From: Acanthochlamys bracteata
Lineage: Eukaryota; Streptophyta; Magnoliopsida; Pandanales; Velloziaceae
Direction: 5' to 3'
Length of the DNA: 64,000 bases
Assembly (NCBI GenBank): GCA_019914995.1
Contig: CM034135.1
Location: 7,876,501 to 7,940,500, forward strand
Position numbers and translations under genes: made by a program. Below the pieces are notes generated by a model. It had not been told where the DNA came from. It saw only the letters and a program-made list of their open reading frames with translations, and ran no database searches. Positions 1 to 14,707 of this stretch are shown one piece after another (the first letter of the stretch is position 1; each line of letters starts with the position of its first letter).

Positions 1-1270
1 CTAGCTAGGGTTTCTTTTAGGCTTTCAGCAAGAAGAAGAAGAAGGCCTGTGAACTATGAAGGGATATTGAAAGATACATGATTATTTAATAAGGTGATTT
101 GGTATGATTATGTTAATAATATACTGCTAATTGAGTGATTCCATTCCATTAATAAGATTAATTAATTTGAGGGAGTGGTTGGGCATGCATTAGAGAGAGA
201 GAGAAGTTAAAAAGGAAGAAAGCAGAATGGTAGCAGATGGATTTATTCATTCATGCAGACAGAAAGTAAGACAGATCACAGACTTCAGTCCAGAGATTTT
301 AAGAAGAAAGGAATCTGTGTCTATTAATATACTTTAATTTGCAGTACTAATACACTATTAATTAGTGAAGTAGTAATCTCTCTTATTTGAAGAAGAAAGG
401 AATCTATCTCTCTAAATATTTCAAATTTGCAGTAATCTCTCTTATTTGAAGAAGTAATAGAACTAGCTAGTATGTTTTTATTTGAAGAGGGTAAGGACAA
501 AGAAGGGGCATGCATGTGGTTGGGTTTCATTCATTCATATGCTACTGCTAGGTGCTGTTGCTCTTTGGAATGTGTCAGTGTGTTAAAACTCTAAGTATAT
601 ATAGTGAAGTGTCAGTGGAAAAAAAAGAACTGAAATTTGAAATATTTCTTCGTTCTGCGATCACTACTCCCTATGCATGCATTTGCTAGCTAGCTTCGTT
701 TCTCTTTATAACATTTATACAAATGAATCTACATATATATACTAGCAAAATCAAGTACATATCTGTAAATCGAAAGAAGCTGCAAGCTGAAGATATGATC
801 ATTATATATATAAGGAAACTGATACAGAGAACTGGAAATGGAGTATCCTAGTTAGTCTACTTAATGTATTCCAAGATCAAGAAAATTAGATAAATTTGCA
901 TATCAGAAGAAATTATAATATTATAAAAAAATATTGCGAGAGTAAAAGATACATCTAAATTCTTCGTACTTTCATGAAAAATATTTCCAGTTTGCAAATT
1001 CAATTGTACGTAATTTGTTATACACTTTGGAAATCAAAGAGAAACCAGAAAGCTTAAAAAAATTTAGACAATATATAATAAGCAATCCTATAACATATAT
1101 GGCATGAAGATCTATGTCTTTTTTTTTTTTTTTTTCTTTTTTGGAGAAATTTCCAAATTAAAGTAGGTGTGCGACCTAGATATGATCATCAAAGCAAACG
1201 TTCTGAAAAGCCAAATCAAACTTACAGAGATATCTCTTCTCGAATTCGAAAGTAGAAGCAATTTTTTTTA
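1..1270. other. spacer downstream of the zinc-finger gene
   Basis: AT-rich non-coding sequence 3' of the minus-strand zinc-finger gene. It holds a short imperfect direct repeat near 300-350 and 370-450 (GAAGAAGAAAGGAATCT followed by TTTGCAGTA) and a poly-T run near 1118-1135. No open frame here resembles a protein family. Confidence 0.6.
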
Positions 1271-2218
1271 CTACTTAACCTTTGGGCGCCGTTCTCCGAG
1301 TCGAAGCTCGAGATCCAATTCTTCAACAACAGCAAGACTAGAACCAGCAGTAGCGCCGCTCTTGTTTGCTTGCTGATGATGAATATCAGAAGGAACAAGT
1401 AGTTGTTTTCTCATGAACAAAGGGATCATTGAATCACCAGTACTCATGATCCTTTGTTTCTTGTTAACCGGAGCATCGACCTCATCTCGAATTTCAGTAG
1501 TACTGCTCTCGTGATCGTGAATAAGATGATGATCATGTTCATCTCTTTGCCTCTTGTAAAAATTGCTGCTACTTTCATTTTTCCTACAATTAAAATTGTA
1601 ATAACTTTGATTTGATCCAAGCTTCAACTCCACATCACTAGCACTGCTGCTGCTGATCACCAGTTGCCTGGCTGAAGCAGTAGCAGCTATGAAATTCTTC
1701 ATCAAGATTTGAGAAGAATTACTACTATAAACAACAGCCTCTTGATCGAACAACCCAATATGAGAATTAGAAGAAGAAGAAGAAGAAGAAATTTTGTTAC
1801 TAGGATGATGAGGAGGTAATAGAATTGGTGATGCAGCTGCAATTGTAGCATTACTATCAATGATCATGTGATCAGGATTGATATTAGGGTTAGGGTTTGG
1901 GCCATAGAAAATAGTACTAGAATCAAGATCACCGGTGACGGTATGTGGTCCGGGAGACTGTTTAAGTCTTGCACGGTCTCTCCGATGAACGTTCATGTGT
2001 CCACCCAAAGCTTGAGCTGAACGAAACTCACGCCTACAGAAACTGCACGAGTAAGATTTGGGAGGCCAAACACAGCCTCCTAACCCGCTCGCCGATTGAT
2101 CTTCAGCGAAGGCTCTCTCTTCCCATGAATCGAATGCCGGATCGAATTTTCTTCTTGTCCACGGATGGTGGTGGTGGTGGTTCCAGTACCTTGACTGCTG
2201 TTTTTGTTGGTGATCCAT
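1271..2218 (-). CDS. RBE-like: C2H2 zinc-finger transcriptional repressor, SUPERMAN/RABBIT EARS type
   Basis: Single-exon protein of 315 residues. One C2H2 finger lies at about residues 58-78 (C58, C61, H74, H78) and contains the plant-specific QALGGH signature, preceded by [10 protein letters not shown] and followed by a basic RRDRARLK stretch; this is the SUPERMAN subgroup. The C-terminus ends in an EAR repression motif (LDLELRLG, about residues 301-308). The middle is low complexity (Ser, Asn and His runs). Proteins of this group are nuclear repressors that set organ boundaries or petal growth. The finger does not separate RBE from SUP or ZFP10/11. The RBE preference comes from its position next to TR-like and PMT genes, the order I remember around At5g06050-At5g06070. 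At 315 residues it is longer than SUP or RBE and closer to ZFP10 in length. The leader just upstream is CT-rich on the coding strand. Confidence 0.9.
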   Translation of the reverse strand: MDHQQKQQSRYWNHHHHHPWTRRKFDPAFDSWEERAFAEDQSASGLGGCVWPPKSYSCSFCRREFRSAQALGGHMNVHRRDRARLKQSPGPHTVTGDLDSSTIFYGPNPNPNINPDHMIIDSNATIAAASPILLPPHHPSNKISSSSSSSNSHIGLFDQEAVVYSSNSSQILMKNFIAATASARQLVISSSSASDVELKLGSNQSYYNFNCRKNESSSNFYKRQRDEHDHHLIHDHESSTTEIRDEVDAPVNKKQRIMSTGDSMIPLFMRKQLLVPSDIHHQQANKSGATAGSSLAVVEELDLELRLGERRPKVK

Positions 2219-5200
2219 ATTGCAGTACTACCACTGATCTATATACTACTAAAAAAGTTAAGAAACTGAAAGAAACGAAGAAGAAGAAGAGGAAGAAGAA
2301 TAGTTGTTGGAGGAGATAGAAGAGAAGAGAAACAGCAGCATCTGTGAATGTTGTCTTAGTTGGAAGACAGAGATGGTACTAAAAAGAATCTGAAGGAGAA
2401 ATTTACTAACTTTGATAAATGTACTACAAGTCTATTACGGTTTTGAAGCTTGTCTTTCTCTTTCTACCTCTAGAAAAATTAGTAGATTATTTTTAATTTC
2501 TTTTAATTTCTAACCCCGTTTGTAGAAGTCAGTGATAGGAAGAGAAGCTAAATTAATGTGCTTTTTTGCTAAGTTTTTCTAACTCCTTTTTATTTATGTT
2601 TTATATTTTAAATAAATTTATTATAATATTTTTAATTTATTTAATTTTTTTTAAATTTTATAAAAGTTCTTTGAAAAAAGCTAGCTAGGTTCTTAATTGT
2701 TTTTGGAACTTGTTTCTAGAGGCAGGTTATGTAGCAGCAGTTTCATAAGCTATATAATTAAGTTGCTTATACTCCATGAATTAAGGGGGCAGAGAATTAA
2801 TTGTATGATCATCCAGAAAATATGGCACATGATTAGGACTTCAAAACTTAATATATAGCAGCTAGCTGCAATTAAGTTTTTTTTCAGTGTGAATTTGGAA
2901 TTGCGTTCCCAACACTTCTTTTTAATTTCCTATTTCATATTTTTTAATACATATTTTATAAATATTTAAAAAATTTATTAAAAATTTAAAAAATATAAAA
3001 AAATTCTATATAGTTAGATCTTTTTATTGCATATTTTTATTTTTTGTAGAAGTAACAAAAATAAAGCTTATTTTTTAAAAAAGACAAAAATATTTTCCAT
3101 CTAAAAAGGCTCTATTTCATAAGCACTCCCAAACTCTTTCTTATTTATGCGGATTCAATAACTTACTACAGTAAAGAGTTAATTTTTTAAAAAATAATAG
3201 TATTTTTATTCTTTTTTAAAAATAAAACTCTATCTTTTATCTAAAAAGTAATAAGCAATATAAAGATTTTTACTACGTAAAATTTTTTTATACTTTTTAA
3301 ATTTTAAAATATTTTTTTAAATACTTATAAAAATATATTAACAAATATGAACTAAAAAATTAAAAATTATTTTTTAAAAAACTTATGCAAACACTCCCTA
3401 ACTTCTTTAATATGAATATTTTGAGGTATTCATTCTTTTTAATTATTGTGAGAGTAGCTACTTTGGAAGCTTTATAATTCATTTGAAGTATGAAAAGTTA
3501 ACTCAATCCTCTCTGAAAAAACTTGACTACTATGTACAACATTATATAATTAATTAGCATGTTATATATAATTTCAAATTCAAATTTAATTGCGTTCACA
3601 ACTAATGAATCATTGGAGATCAAGAGTTACAAGAGTTAGTTGACTTGAACTTTCTTATATATAGGTTTTTTTTTTTTTTTTTAGTAGCATTTTAAGTCTT
3701 GAAAAAAGGGACCTCGATGTGCTTATTAAATAAAAATAATTTTAATAAAAATATTTTAAAATAATTTTATTTTATTATTTATAAAAATATAAACTAAATA
3801 ATATTTTAAAATTTTTAAATAAAATTTATAAATATTATAAATTATTATTAAAAAATATATAATAAAAATTAGGTTAAAATGTTCTCTAAAATTATTATCA
3901 AACGCGTGCTAAGACTAGAGGTAAGATTGCGTTCTTTTGGTTTTGAAAGTAAATTTTTTAAAAATAAGTTTTTAAAAATAAATTATTAAAAATAATATAT
4001 TTATTTTACATTAAAAAATAAATTAAAAATAATTTTTTTATATTTTTTATAATAAAAAGTAAATTAAAAGTGATTTTTTAGTAGATAGAAAGTAATTTCT
4101 GTGTGCAAAAGCATGCAATCTAAGACTCTTTGGCAAATAACGTATGTGTTGACGCTGCTAAGCTGATCAAGCTAAGCTAAGAAATAAAATTAGCAGCTAA
4201 TTAAGTGTTGCGATTAAATTAATTCATCAGTTATATATCTTTTTGTTTCTGATAATCTCGCGATTAAAATTTGATGGATAAATTTGTTGTTTTTTTTTGG
4301 TTTTATGTAGAAAAAATAAAAAAGTAGTCACTCTCAACATTGATTTAGTTAGTTATATCTCCCGCAATTTGCAGTAGCAATGTTACTATAGTTGTATTGA
4401 ATAAATTATGGAGCCGTTTGAGATTCTTTAAAATAAACTAATTTTTAAAAGAGTTTTTTAATTTTAAAAATTAACATTTTAAATTAAATAAAATTAATTT
4501 TGAAAAAAATTAAAATAGAGATGAAAAAGTATTTAAAAGAACTTCCAAATAGGCACTAAAAGTGTCGTTCATCACAATGTTTTAGAAAATAATTTTTTAA
4601 TTTTTTATTTCATATTTTAAATAAATATTTTATAATTTTTAATAAATTTTATTTAAAATTTATAAAAATATTTTTTATTTCATTTATATCCAAGAAATAC
4701 TTTTTTTCTCAAAAATTTACTTCAGATAATTTATTATATTTTTTATAATATGTTTTAATTATGACTTAAAATTTAAATGCTTTTTTTTTTATAAATATTA
4801 CTTGGAGAAAATTATTTCTTATGAAAAGAAATTTATAAAATTTTCATGTTTATAAATTAACTTGACTAATTAGTTAATGCTTCTGAGAAAAATCTTAGCA
4901 AAGAAGCTTTTTTTTTAAGTTCTTTAAGAACAAGTTTTGATAAATATTGATCATGATGACACGCCAGCTAGACAGTAAGCTTCGTGGGAAGTTTTTGTAG
5001 TCACGTGAATGTGTGCGCGTCTTAAAATAACTTATTAAATACCTTAACTATAATTATTATTAAAAATTTTATTGAAAATAAGTTTTTAAAAAAAATTGTA
5101 GAAATAAAATTCGATGAAAAGTGAATTTATGTGAAATTAGAGTTTAAATTGGTATTTGAAGTACTAAGAAATCGGAGTTAAATTTTTAATTTTAGAAATA

Positions 5201-5660
5201 AAATTTAATATAAAAGTGAAAGTAAATTATATAGTGATAATAATATAAAGTCATAGAATTCGCTTCTAATAATACTATTTATACTAATTTATTTTTAATA
5301 ACTAGTGATTTATTTTTTAATAACTCATTTTCACTTTAAACGAACACACTCTAATTCTAGACATCGATTGTTTTCTATTTCTCTTGTATATATGAGACGA
5401 AAATTTTTCTCCTATATATATATGAAGCTTAATTGTGTAAACATAAAATTCATGATAATGTTTATTGATAATAACAAATATTGTTATATTAGTTATAGAA
5501 ATGAATTAGTCTCACTGCTAAAGATATTGTCTTTTGTTGTGGATGATGATCTTGACAACCTAGCTACTTTGTATTCTTTAATTAGCTGTCAAAGAAGACA
5601 TGAAAGTCTTTAATTAACTGTACTTAACTAATTAATACATAATAATTAAGTTATATGTAA
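2219..5660. other. promoter-side spacer of the zinc-finger gene, AT-rich
   Basis: No coding sequence seen. The first 200 bases are the probable leader (a GAAGAAGAAGAGGAAGAAG tract, CT-rich on the gene's strand). Further out are blocks related to a dispersed AT-rich family (near 2900-3140 and 4590-4690) and similar AT-only sequence. Upstream control elements of the zinc-finger gene may lie here, but none can be named by eye. Confidence 0.5.
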
Positions 5661-5669
5661 AGGGATAGA

Positions 5670-6045
5670 ATATAGGCACTAACACTATTATAGTAACTAC
5701 ATACACTAGTCTGTCAGAGATTTTTAAATCTGATCTTTACCGTTAGATATGAAGATGGATGAGCAAAACACATACTGATAAATTTTCAGTCAATCAGATC
5801 ACAAATCAATCTTTATCCGCTCACTTGATTAAACTGACACAAGTATTCAAAATTAATAAAAAATATATTTTTTATTTATTTTGATCAAATGGTCGAATAG
5901 AAATCGATTCGTGATATGAAGAGCTGAATTTTTATCAATATATTTTTTATTAATCTATCTCATATATGATAGTGAAGATCATATTTGAAAATTATTTTTG
6001 CCAACGAGTGTCTATAGTAGTGTGGGTGACTATATATATTCTTTT
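5670..6045. repeat. MITE-like element with long imperfect terminal inverted repeats
   Basis: The left half (near 5670-5850, starting around AACACTATTATAGTAACTAC) pairs imperfectly with the reverse complement of the right half (near 5880-6045, reading CACACTACTATAGACACTCG). The arms are about 160 bases each and the centre is AT-rich, which is the layout of a non-autonomous DNA transposon. A diverged relative lies near 61855-62135. No transposase frame and no clear target duplication were seen. The superfamily is unknown. Confidence 0.55.
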
Positions 6046-9000
6046 TCATATATAAAATATTATTTTATAAATTAACTGTATTTAACTAATTAAATAAATT
6101 ATTTTTAAATTTAATTTTACAAATAAATATGCCTTATGTATTGAAGAGATAATTATGTACAAATTGAAAAAAAAAATGATACGGAGAGAGAGAGAAAGAA
6201 AGTAAGATATATTATGGATATAAACAATGTCTTAGTTTTAGAAAAGGACATGAATGACACAAGAACACTGATCATAACTCACAAGACACAAAGAAAACTT
6301 GTATTCAAGTACACAAAACAACACTGCACTGCTCATTATCAATCATCTTTTTATATATCATGAAGTCATCATCACCTCTTGATTGCTATCTCTTGTCCTA
6401 CAGTACATAGGACCCCATAATCATGTTTTCTAACAGTTTAAGACTCTTGACTTATTTACTACAAATAATGAAATTTATACATAGAAATTATATGATATAT
6501 GTTACACTTGTATTTATAAAATGTTTAAACTTTTTATAAATACTGTATTAAATATTTTTAAAATGTAAAATCACTAAAAGTATATTTAACAGTAACTTAT
6601 TTCATCTCCTATTTTAATTTTGTTGCTTAAAATTTTTTTATAGTATCTTATAATTTTTTAACAAAATTTTAGTGAATTGTACATCATAAAATTTCTATAA
6701 ATATATTATTTATTATTGTTTAAGTTAAAAAAAAATAATTTTTGTTTTCTATCTGTTAAAATATTCTTTTAAAAAATATCTTACTTTTACAATCCCAAAA
6801 TAATTATTTTATAATTTTGCTTCAGTTTGTAGTGACGAACCTAATAATACTAGTATTTATATATTCAAAATTTAAAATATTATTACAAATTAATAATAAT
6901 ATATTTATTACTAGGTTTATAAATATTACTATAAAAATATTAAACAAAAAATATTTTAAAAAATATGTTATAAATTTAATTCATAAAAAAATAGATAATA
7001 TATAAAAATAAATTCAGAAATTTAAGAATATATTATTTTATTATATATTTAATTTATTTTGTTTAATTAAACATATTTTTAGTTTTTTAAAAAAATTTAA
7101 ACAGTAAAATTTATACAAACAAAAATTTGAAAAAAATAATTAATAAATAATTAAACAGTCATTTTTCAACAAAAATATATAAATAACAGTTTCTATTAAA
7201 AAATTTTAAATTTAAAACTTACCCAAAAATAGACTTCGTGTTGCTGGCTAAGTCTTCAATTAATTAATTAATGAAGAGAATATGACAGATAACATCACTA
7301 GGAGACTCTTGTGACTCTTGTCTCTATAATTTGACGTACCGTACGAGTTCATTATTTTTAGTCTTTTTTATCTAATAATAATTGACGACTTCATTTTCTA
7401 GAAAAAAAATCCAAAATTTTATTATTACAAGTGTCAGTTCCCTTTCAAGATAATAGAACAATACTTACATAAAATAAATCTAAAAATATTTTTAGAAAAG
7501 AATCTTATTTTTATATTAAATTAATAAGTAATAATATAACTTTATAATTTACAATTTTTTATATTTTTTAAAGTTTTAAATAAAATTTATAATATAATTT
7601 GTTTTCAAATCTCTATACAACTAACTATATAAATTAAACTAAATGAATGAACAAACAAATCATTAAATGAAATAGTTAAGATATTTTCCCATTTGAATAA
7701 TTAATTAATTAATTAGGTTACTGAAATGAAACTTGATATAGATTGATTTTGCTAGTACAATTAGATTGAAAGAGAATCACACAAACAAACATAGAAGTGA
7801 CACTCTAACTTTTCTTTTATTTTTTTAAATTTTTTATGATAACAATTAATTGATTAATTAATAACTATACAAATAAGTGACGTTTTGTTATTTGCTTTCA
7901 TAATTAGTTAATAACTAATTTATTTGTACAAATTAATTAATTAATTAATTTAATTTGATTAGTGTGACAGAATGTTTGTCTTTGATGAAAAGGAATCACA
8001 ACTGTGCATGTGTGATCCCACAAAAAAAATAATTATTCTATGATAAACTCTGTCATGATTCTAAATGCTTTGCTTAATTAATTTTTCTGAGTCAATTAAA
8101 AAAAATTAAGGAAATGAAACTCTGTAGTTCATGTGAATGTTTTTAATAAAAGATAACAAGCTACTGTTTTTCTTTCTGCATGTTGAAATATAATATAATT
8201 ATTTTGACAAATTTTTTTTTTCAATCGGTTTAATTTTTTAATCAATTTATTTGTTAAAATAGTGTCATAACTTAATAACATTGATTCTAAACATATGCAC
8301 AGCAATTATTAGAATTAATTTTCTATATAACAAATTCTACCAATTTAAGGTACCATTTAGATAAGCGTTTGAGATACTTTGTATTTCTAAAAAGTACTTT
8401 ATATTTTTTAATTTTAGATATTTATAGATCTTTTTAAATTAAAAAAATATCAAAAAAGTATATTATATTTTTAAGGTCTTTTAAAAATTAAACTTATTTT
8501 TTGCAAAATTTTTAAAATATTGTTCGTTCTAAAAAAATTATTTTATAAATACTCCGAAACACTTCTAAATATTTTAGAAAAATTGGTACGTTAAGGAAAT
8601 AGCTAAAAGTGCTTATAAAATATAATGTTTTCTGAATGAAATATATTTTATTTTATTTAAAAAAATAAGTTCTATTTTATTATTTTAAATAATAATAATA
8701 ATAAATTTTAACAATATAAAATAATTTTAATTTTTAAAAATTTAAATAACTTTTATTAATAAGTTTATTAAAAATATAAAATAATAATAAATATTCTTGC
8801 CAAATTACACTTAATAGTGCTGCAAATGCATCTCAATGCACCGCTCTTCTATGTTGTGTGTGTGGAATTATTATATAATTTTGGCATAATCATAATTCAT
8901 GCATATATGACAACAACAATAAAACATTACATATGTTTCATGAACTAGTGTCTTCTAATGTTGTTACCATATCCTAGCTAGCAGTGGAACCCATTATATT

Positions 9001-12000
9001 TGCCTTTTACTAAGATTTTGTGTTCTCTATTGCTACTCGTCAAGAACAAAAAATAATCGCATTATCGAATTCTACTGTAATGCACTAGTATATATATAGT
9101 CTCTATACATAATTGGATTCATTATATAACTATTGTACACTATATATATGATGAAAACTATACATAGGAGTATATGAGATTTCTCCAAAACCTTGTGGGA
9201 TTTTAATTTTGTCTTGATTGAATAGAAATTTCTTATTATAAAATATGTATACGTTGACAGAATAAATCTTCAATTATTTTATTGTAATTTGTTTTTCCTC
9301 AGGTTGTGAGCATTTTATATATTTCAAGTTCTAATTACATGGAAACCAAGGACCTACAGTCAGTCGGTAATTTGCGATAAAAATATTCATTCAGTAATTT
9401 ACTGTGCAATATTATTTAATTACTAGATTCGGTCGGCAAATAATTTATGGATCATAATTTATTGACGTTTTATCGACTGTACTTGTGTCAATCGGTACTT
9501 TATTTTGTCGACGATAACTGATAGATTGCTGATTGATATTGTCACTCGATGAAGCTGTTTATTATAATAATGAACTAATATGAAATTAGGATGTCTATCA
9601 ATTTAATTGGAGCTCAATATTTTTAGTCAAAAATTTATTTTTAGACTCGCTTCTAAATAAATCAAACGAACAAAAAGTTTATTCAAAATTTGAACATATT
9701 TTTGAGGTAACTTACTTCAAAAAATTTATTTTATTTTTGTAAAACTTATTTTACTGCAACTTATATATGCCCTAGCAAAAGATTATACTTTTTTTCATAA
9801 ACATTTCAACATCGATTACTTTCTAGTTTCTAGATCATTAACATCTTGCAAACTACGGAGTCAATACCGTATTAGAAAGAAAGGGACGGTATATTTATCG
9901 CTATTTTTGGATCGATTAAAAAAATGGGGGACAAATTTTCGATGAAATTGTTTGCTGCATGAAATTCGTTCTCAAGTGGAACGTTAAATTATTAGTATTT
10001 GCGAATGCAGTTGATTTAAAACCCTAGAGTAATGCAGCGTGCATGATTGTGATTGCTTACTTACGCGAGTACGACTTTGAAACCATTACTTTTATAATCA
10101 TTTCGTGCACGATTCAGAAAGTGCTTATAAATTAAAATTTTTTAAAATAATAAAAATAAATAATCTTTACAATATTTATGTATATAATTTTTACAATTTT
10201 CAAAGTTTCAATAAATTTAGAATATATTACAAAAAATTTATTTAGAAATAATAAATTAAAATTTATTTAGAAAACATTTTTGTACTTATCATAAGTAAAC
10301 AAGAGTTATAGAATTACTTAGTTTCTTCGTTTAGAATTTTAGTCTAACTTTTGTAATTTAATTATTGTTTTAGGGCTCTGTTGAAGTTGAATAAAAGTAA
10401 ATTTTTTTTGAAATGTTTTATTAAGCTCATTATATTTTTCTGAATTAAAAAATTTATATATATATAGTAATTCTATAACGTATAATTTTTATATTTTTAA
10501 ATTTTGGAGAAAATTTTAGAATAGAAAAGGCGTGCGTTTTAGAAACAGAACTCCAAACAAGTCCTTAGCCTAAAAATTAGAAAAATTATTATAGAATTAT
10601 CTATGCCTTTTAGAAAAGGCGTGCGTTAATAGAGAGGCTAGATATATACTTTATATTGATGTGCCATAGAATTATCTATGCGTTTATATTAAAACTTAGA
10701 AAAATAATTTTTATCTATGCGTTTATATTAAAGTGAATATACACAATAAGTTATTGTAAAAAACTTACAAAATTATACGAAAATAGTTTTTTGGCCGAAA
10801 AAATTACTTCTAATTATAAAAAAACACGCCCTAAAATTAAATAATGTTTTGTGTTTGATTCTTATATACTAAAATGGCTTTGAAAATAATAACTCTGACG
10901 TAAAAAAATTGTTTACAAAATAAATATACAATTCATTTTAACTCATCAAAAATTTACTTTCTTTTAAGAAAACTTTACTTTTCGAGTGAAGTAAACATGC
11001 CTTTACTTGTTAAAATTTCGATATATTTAAATTTTATTCCGACGGAAGGTTTAATCAAATCTAAAAGTTTGTCTCCTAAAATTTATACCAAATAGTGTAA
11101 TTTATCAAGTTCGCGCAACTAATCTATGCATCATCTCAATTTGTCAAATGTTTAGTGTTTTTAATTAATAATTTCAAATGTTTACTAAGTGCGTGTTTAA
11201 TTTGAGATAAACTCACAGTTTTAGAAGTGAGTTTAAAAAATAAATTTTAAAATTAAAATTTAAAAAATAAAATTATGATAGAAATATTTTATTTTAATTT
11301 TTAAATTTTACTTTATATTAAAAGTGAGTTTGATGGGTTGATAAATAAGCTCCGAATAGTCTATCTAAATGAAATCAGCTATCAAGGTGTATATATAATT
11401 AGTGATTGACTAGTGCCAAACATACCCACTTAGAAAATTAATATTAAATTGTTTGTTGTTAAATTGTTTTTTCCTAGGTAGCCTTTAATTAGGTCTATCC
11501 TAGAATTCACTATCAATTTTTGTCAAAATAAATTTTAATTTTGTTGGAATGTCATCCTACTCCTACAAACCATTAGGTCAGCTTTCTTTTCTTTTTTTGT
11601 TTCTTTTAACTTCAATTGTTTAATATTTGTTTATCAATGTTATTACTTTTCATTAGTTAATTAATTTATGGCCCATCAAATTTGAATTTGAGGAGAAGAT
11701 TAGTGTTATTAGCCAGGCCTTCATGGAGCTCATCAAAATATTAGGGCTTAATTTATGGCCCATTAACTTTGGACAAAAATGTTTTCCCAACTTTTTCTGA
11801 AGAAAGTTATAAGAAACATTTATTGTTTTGATTTGTCAAGACAAGAGATAAGTACATGCTTTTTCTTTTACCGTGAATAACAATAAAAACCAAAATCATT
11901 ATGGATTGAGAGTTTATTATATTTTGTGTTATGTTAAATTTGTTTCTTTTACCGGTGAATTTCCTTGGCAGCTGAACGGATTCAGTTTCTTTGATTTGAC

Positions 12001-12149
12001 ACTGTCGATAATTGAGAAGAATTAAAGGGATTAAATCTGGTTTTGAATTTTGGGAGATTATATGATTCATTTCAAGTGTTGAGTTTATTTGCATGTTTGA
12101 ATGATGAATGGATTCAGATGGTTTGATTCTTGGATATGTGTGTTATCAG
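6046..12149. other. gene-free AT-rich spacer
   Basis: About 6 kb with no family-like open frame. It contains degenerate short repeats, including a stretch near 9355-9560 rich in TCGGTAA/GTCGA words (possibly an old DNA-transposon end), short local repeats of ATAGAATTATCTATGC and AAAAGGCGTGCGTT near 10526-10740, and a MITE-like block near 11185-11345. No RNA gene was recognised. Confidence 0.5.
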
Positions 12150-12608
12150 GCACGCAATTGTAGAAAAACTACCACGGTTTGGGGCATCTGCGTACGCATG
12201 CTCCCGTAACAAAGAGGAGCTCACCAGGTGTTCGAAGAAATGTCAGGACATGAATTTCAATGTCACAGGAATCTGTCGGTGATTCTTCTTCTGCAGAAGA
12301 TTGAGTGAAGCTTATGGATTTATAAGGTAGGTACTGGGTTTGCCAAATCGACAGAGCAATGCACAAGCGAAGATTTTTCTTTCATCATGTCGACCAATCT
12401 TGAATCAGGATTCCATCTATGCCAGTTATGGTTCTGCAGTTTCTGAGCAAGGCAGGAAGAGGAAAAAGTAACATCTGCCGTACCTCTCCGACGAGTAGGC
12501 GAACCAGAAGAGATTTCATCCGCCGTGGCATTTCTCTGCATGCCTGCGGCTTCTTAACTCACAGGCGGCCAAATCATTTGCGTGGATGGCGGAAGAACAG
12601 CCTATATA
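12150..12608 (+). pseudogene. decayed tropinone-reductase-like SDR copy
   Basis: Fragments match the intact TR-like gene that starts 600 bases downstream. Bases 12150-12270 follow an intact-looking acceptor (TTATCAG) and encode a match to exon 2 (GASAYACSRNKEELTRC, then MNFNVTG). Bases about 12355-12475 match exon 3 (EDFSFIMSTNLESGFHLCQL). Bases about 12476-12602 match the last exon (VGEPEEISSAVAFLCMPAAS, then [11 protein letters not shown]). There is no single reading frame: the exon-3 and exon-5 parts are fused directly, so the Ser/Tyr/Lys catalytic segment, exon 4 and two introns are missing, and the last part has a stop after PAAS. It is a tandem duplicate of the neighbour. A fully processed copy is unlikely because the acceptor before exon 2 is kept. 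Confidence 0.85.
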
Positions 12609-13206
12609 TTAAGATCTTCGATTACTGTCTTCACCACTGGAGAGCTATTTAATGCACTTAGAAATTGAACATCTTAATGATGGCTATTTCTTCAAAATAT
12701 TGATCCTTTTCTGTCATTTGGTTACCTTTTGATCAATATCAAGAATGTGTCCCAGGAGGTGTTCGGCCTTTCTGTTTACTTTCATATAATACTATTGCTG
12801 CAATGTTTTCCTTCATTCTTTAATTGATATTCCTTTTTGAAGATTCTTTTCATCGATTATTATTTTTATTTTTATTTTGTTCTTATCAGGAAGAAAAAAA
12901 AAGCCAATCGTTTGCTTTCAGAGACTGTTCTGATGGCTACAATTCTTCTTCTTGTTGCAGGTTGAAGCACTGAAGTTTGAACCACAGGGTACCCGAAGAC
13001 AAAGATTGTCATAGAGAAGGTTGTATTCTTTCCAAATTATCTTCAAAACAAATTCTGTATTTGTTTGTATATTGAATGATATTGAATTGACCTGCTAACA
13101 CATGTACAGGTTATAATGTTATTGGTAGCAGGTGAATGAAGAACAGGTTGGAAGTTTGAGTGATTAAGATTGCAAAGTTCTTGAAACTGATTGGAAGGGT
13201 ACTGAA
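12609..13206. other. spacer between the decayed and intact TR-like copies
   Basis: Non-coding. It probably includes the promoter and leader of the downstream TR-like gene. No clear regulatory motif could be assigned. Confidence 0.5.

Positions 13207-14707
<1,501 letters not shown>

Noticed and set aside
1885-1900. Telomere-like TTAGGGTTAGGGTTTGGG on the plus strand
   Set aside because: It lies inside the zinc-finger coding exon and encodes the Asn-Pro run (PNPNPNIN); too short to be an interstitial telomere.
5002-5007. CACGTG G-box in the spacer
   Set aside because: An isolated site with no nearby gene start; expected by chance in 64 kb.
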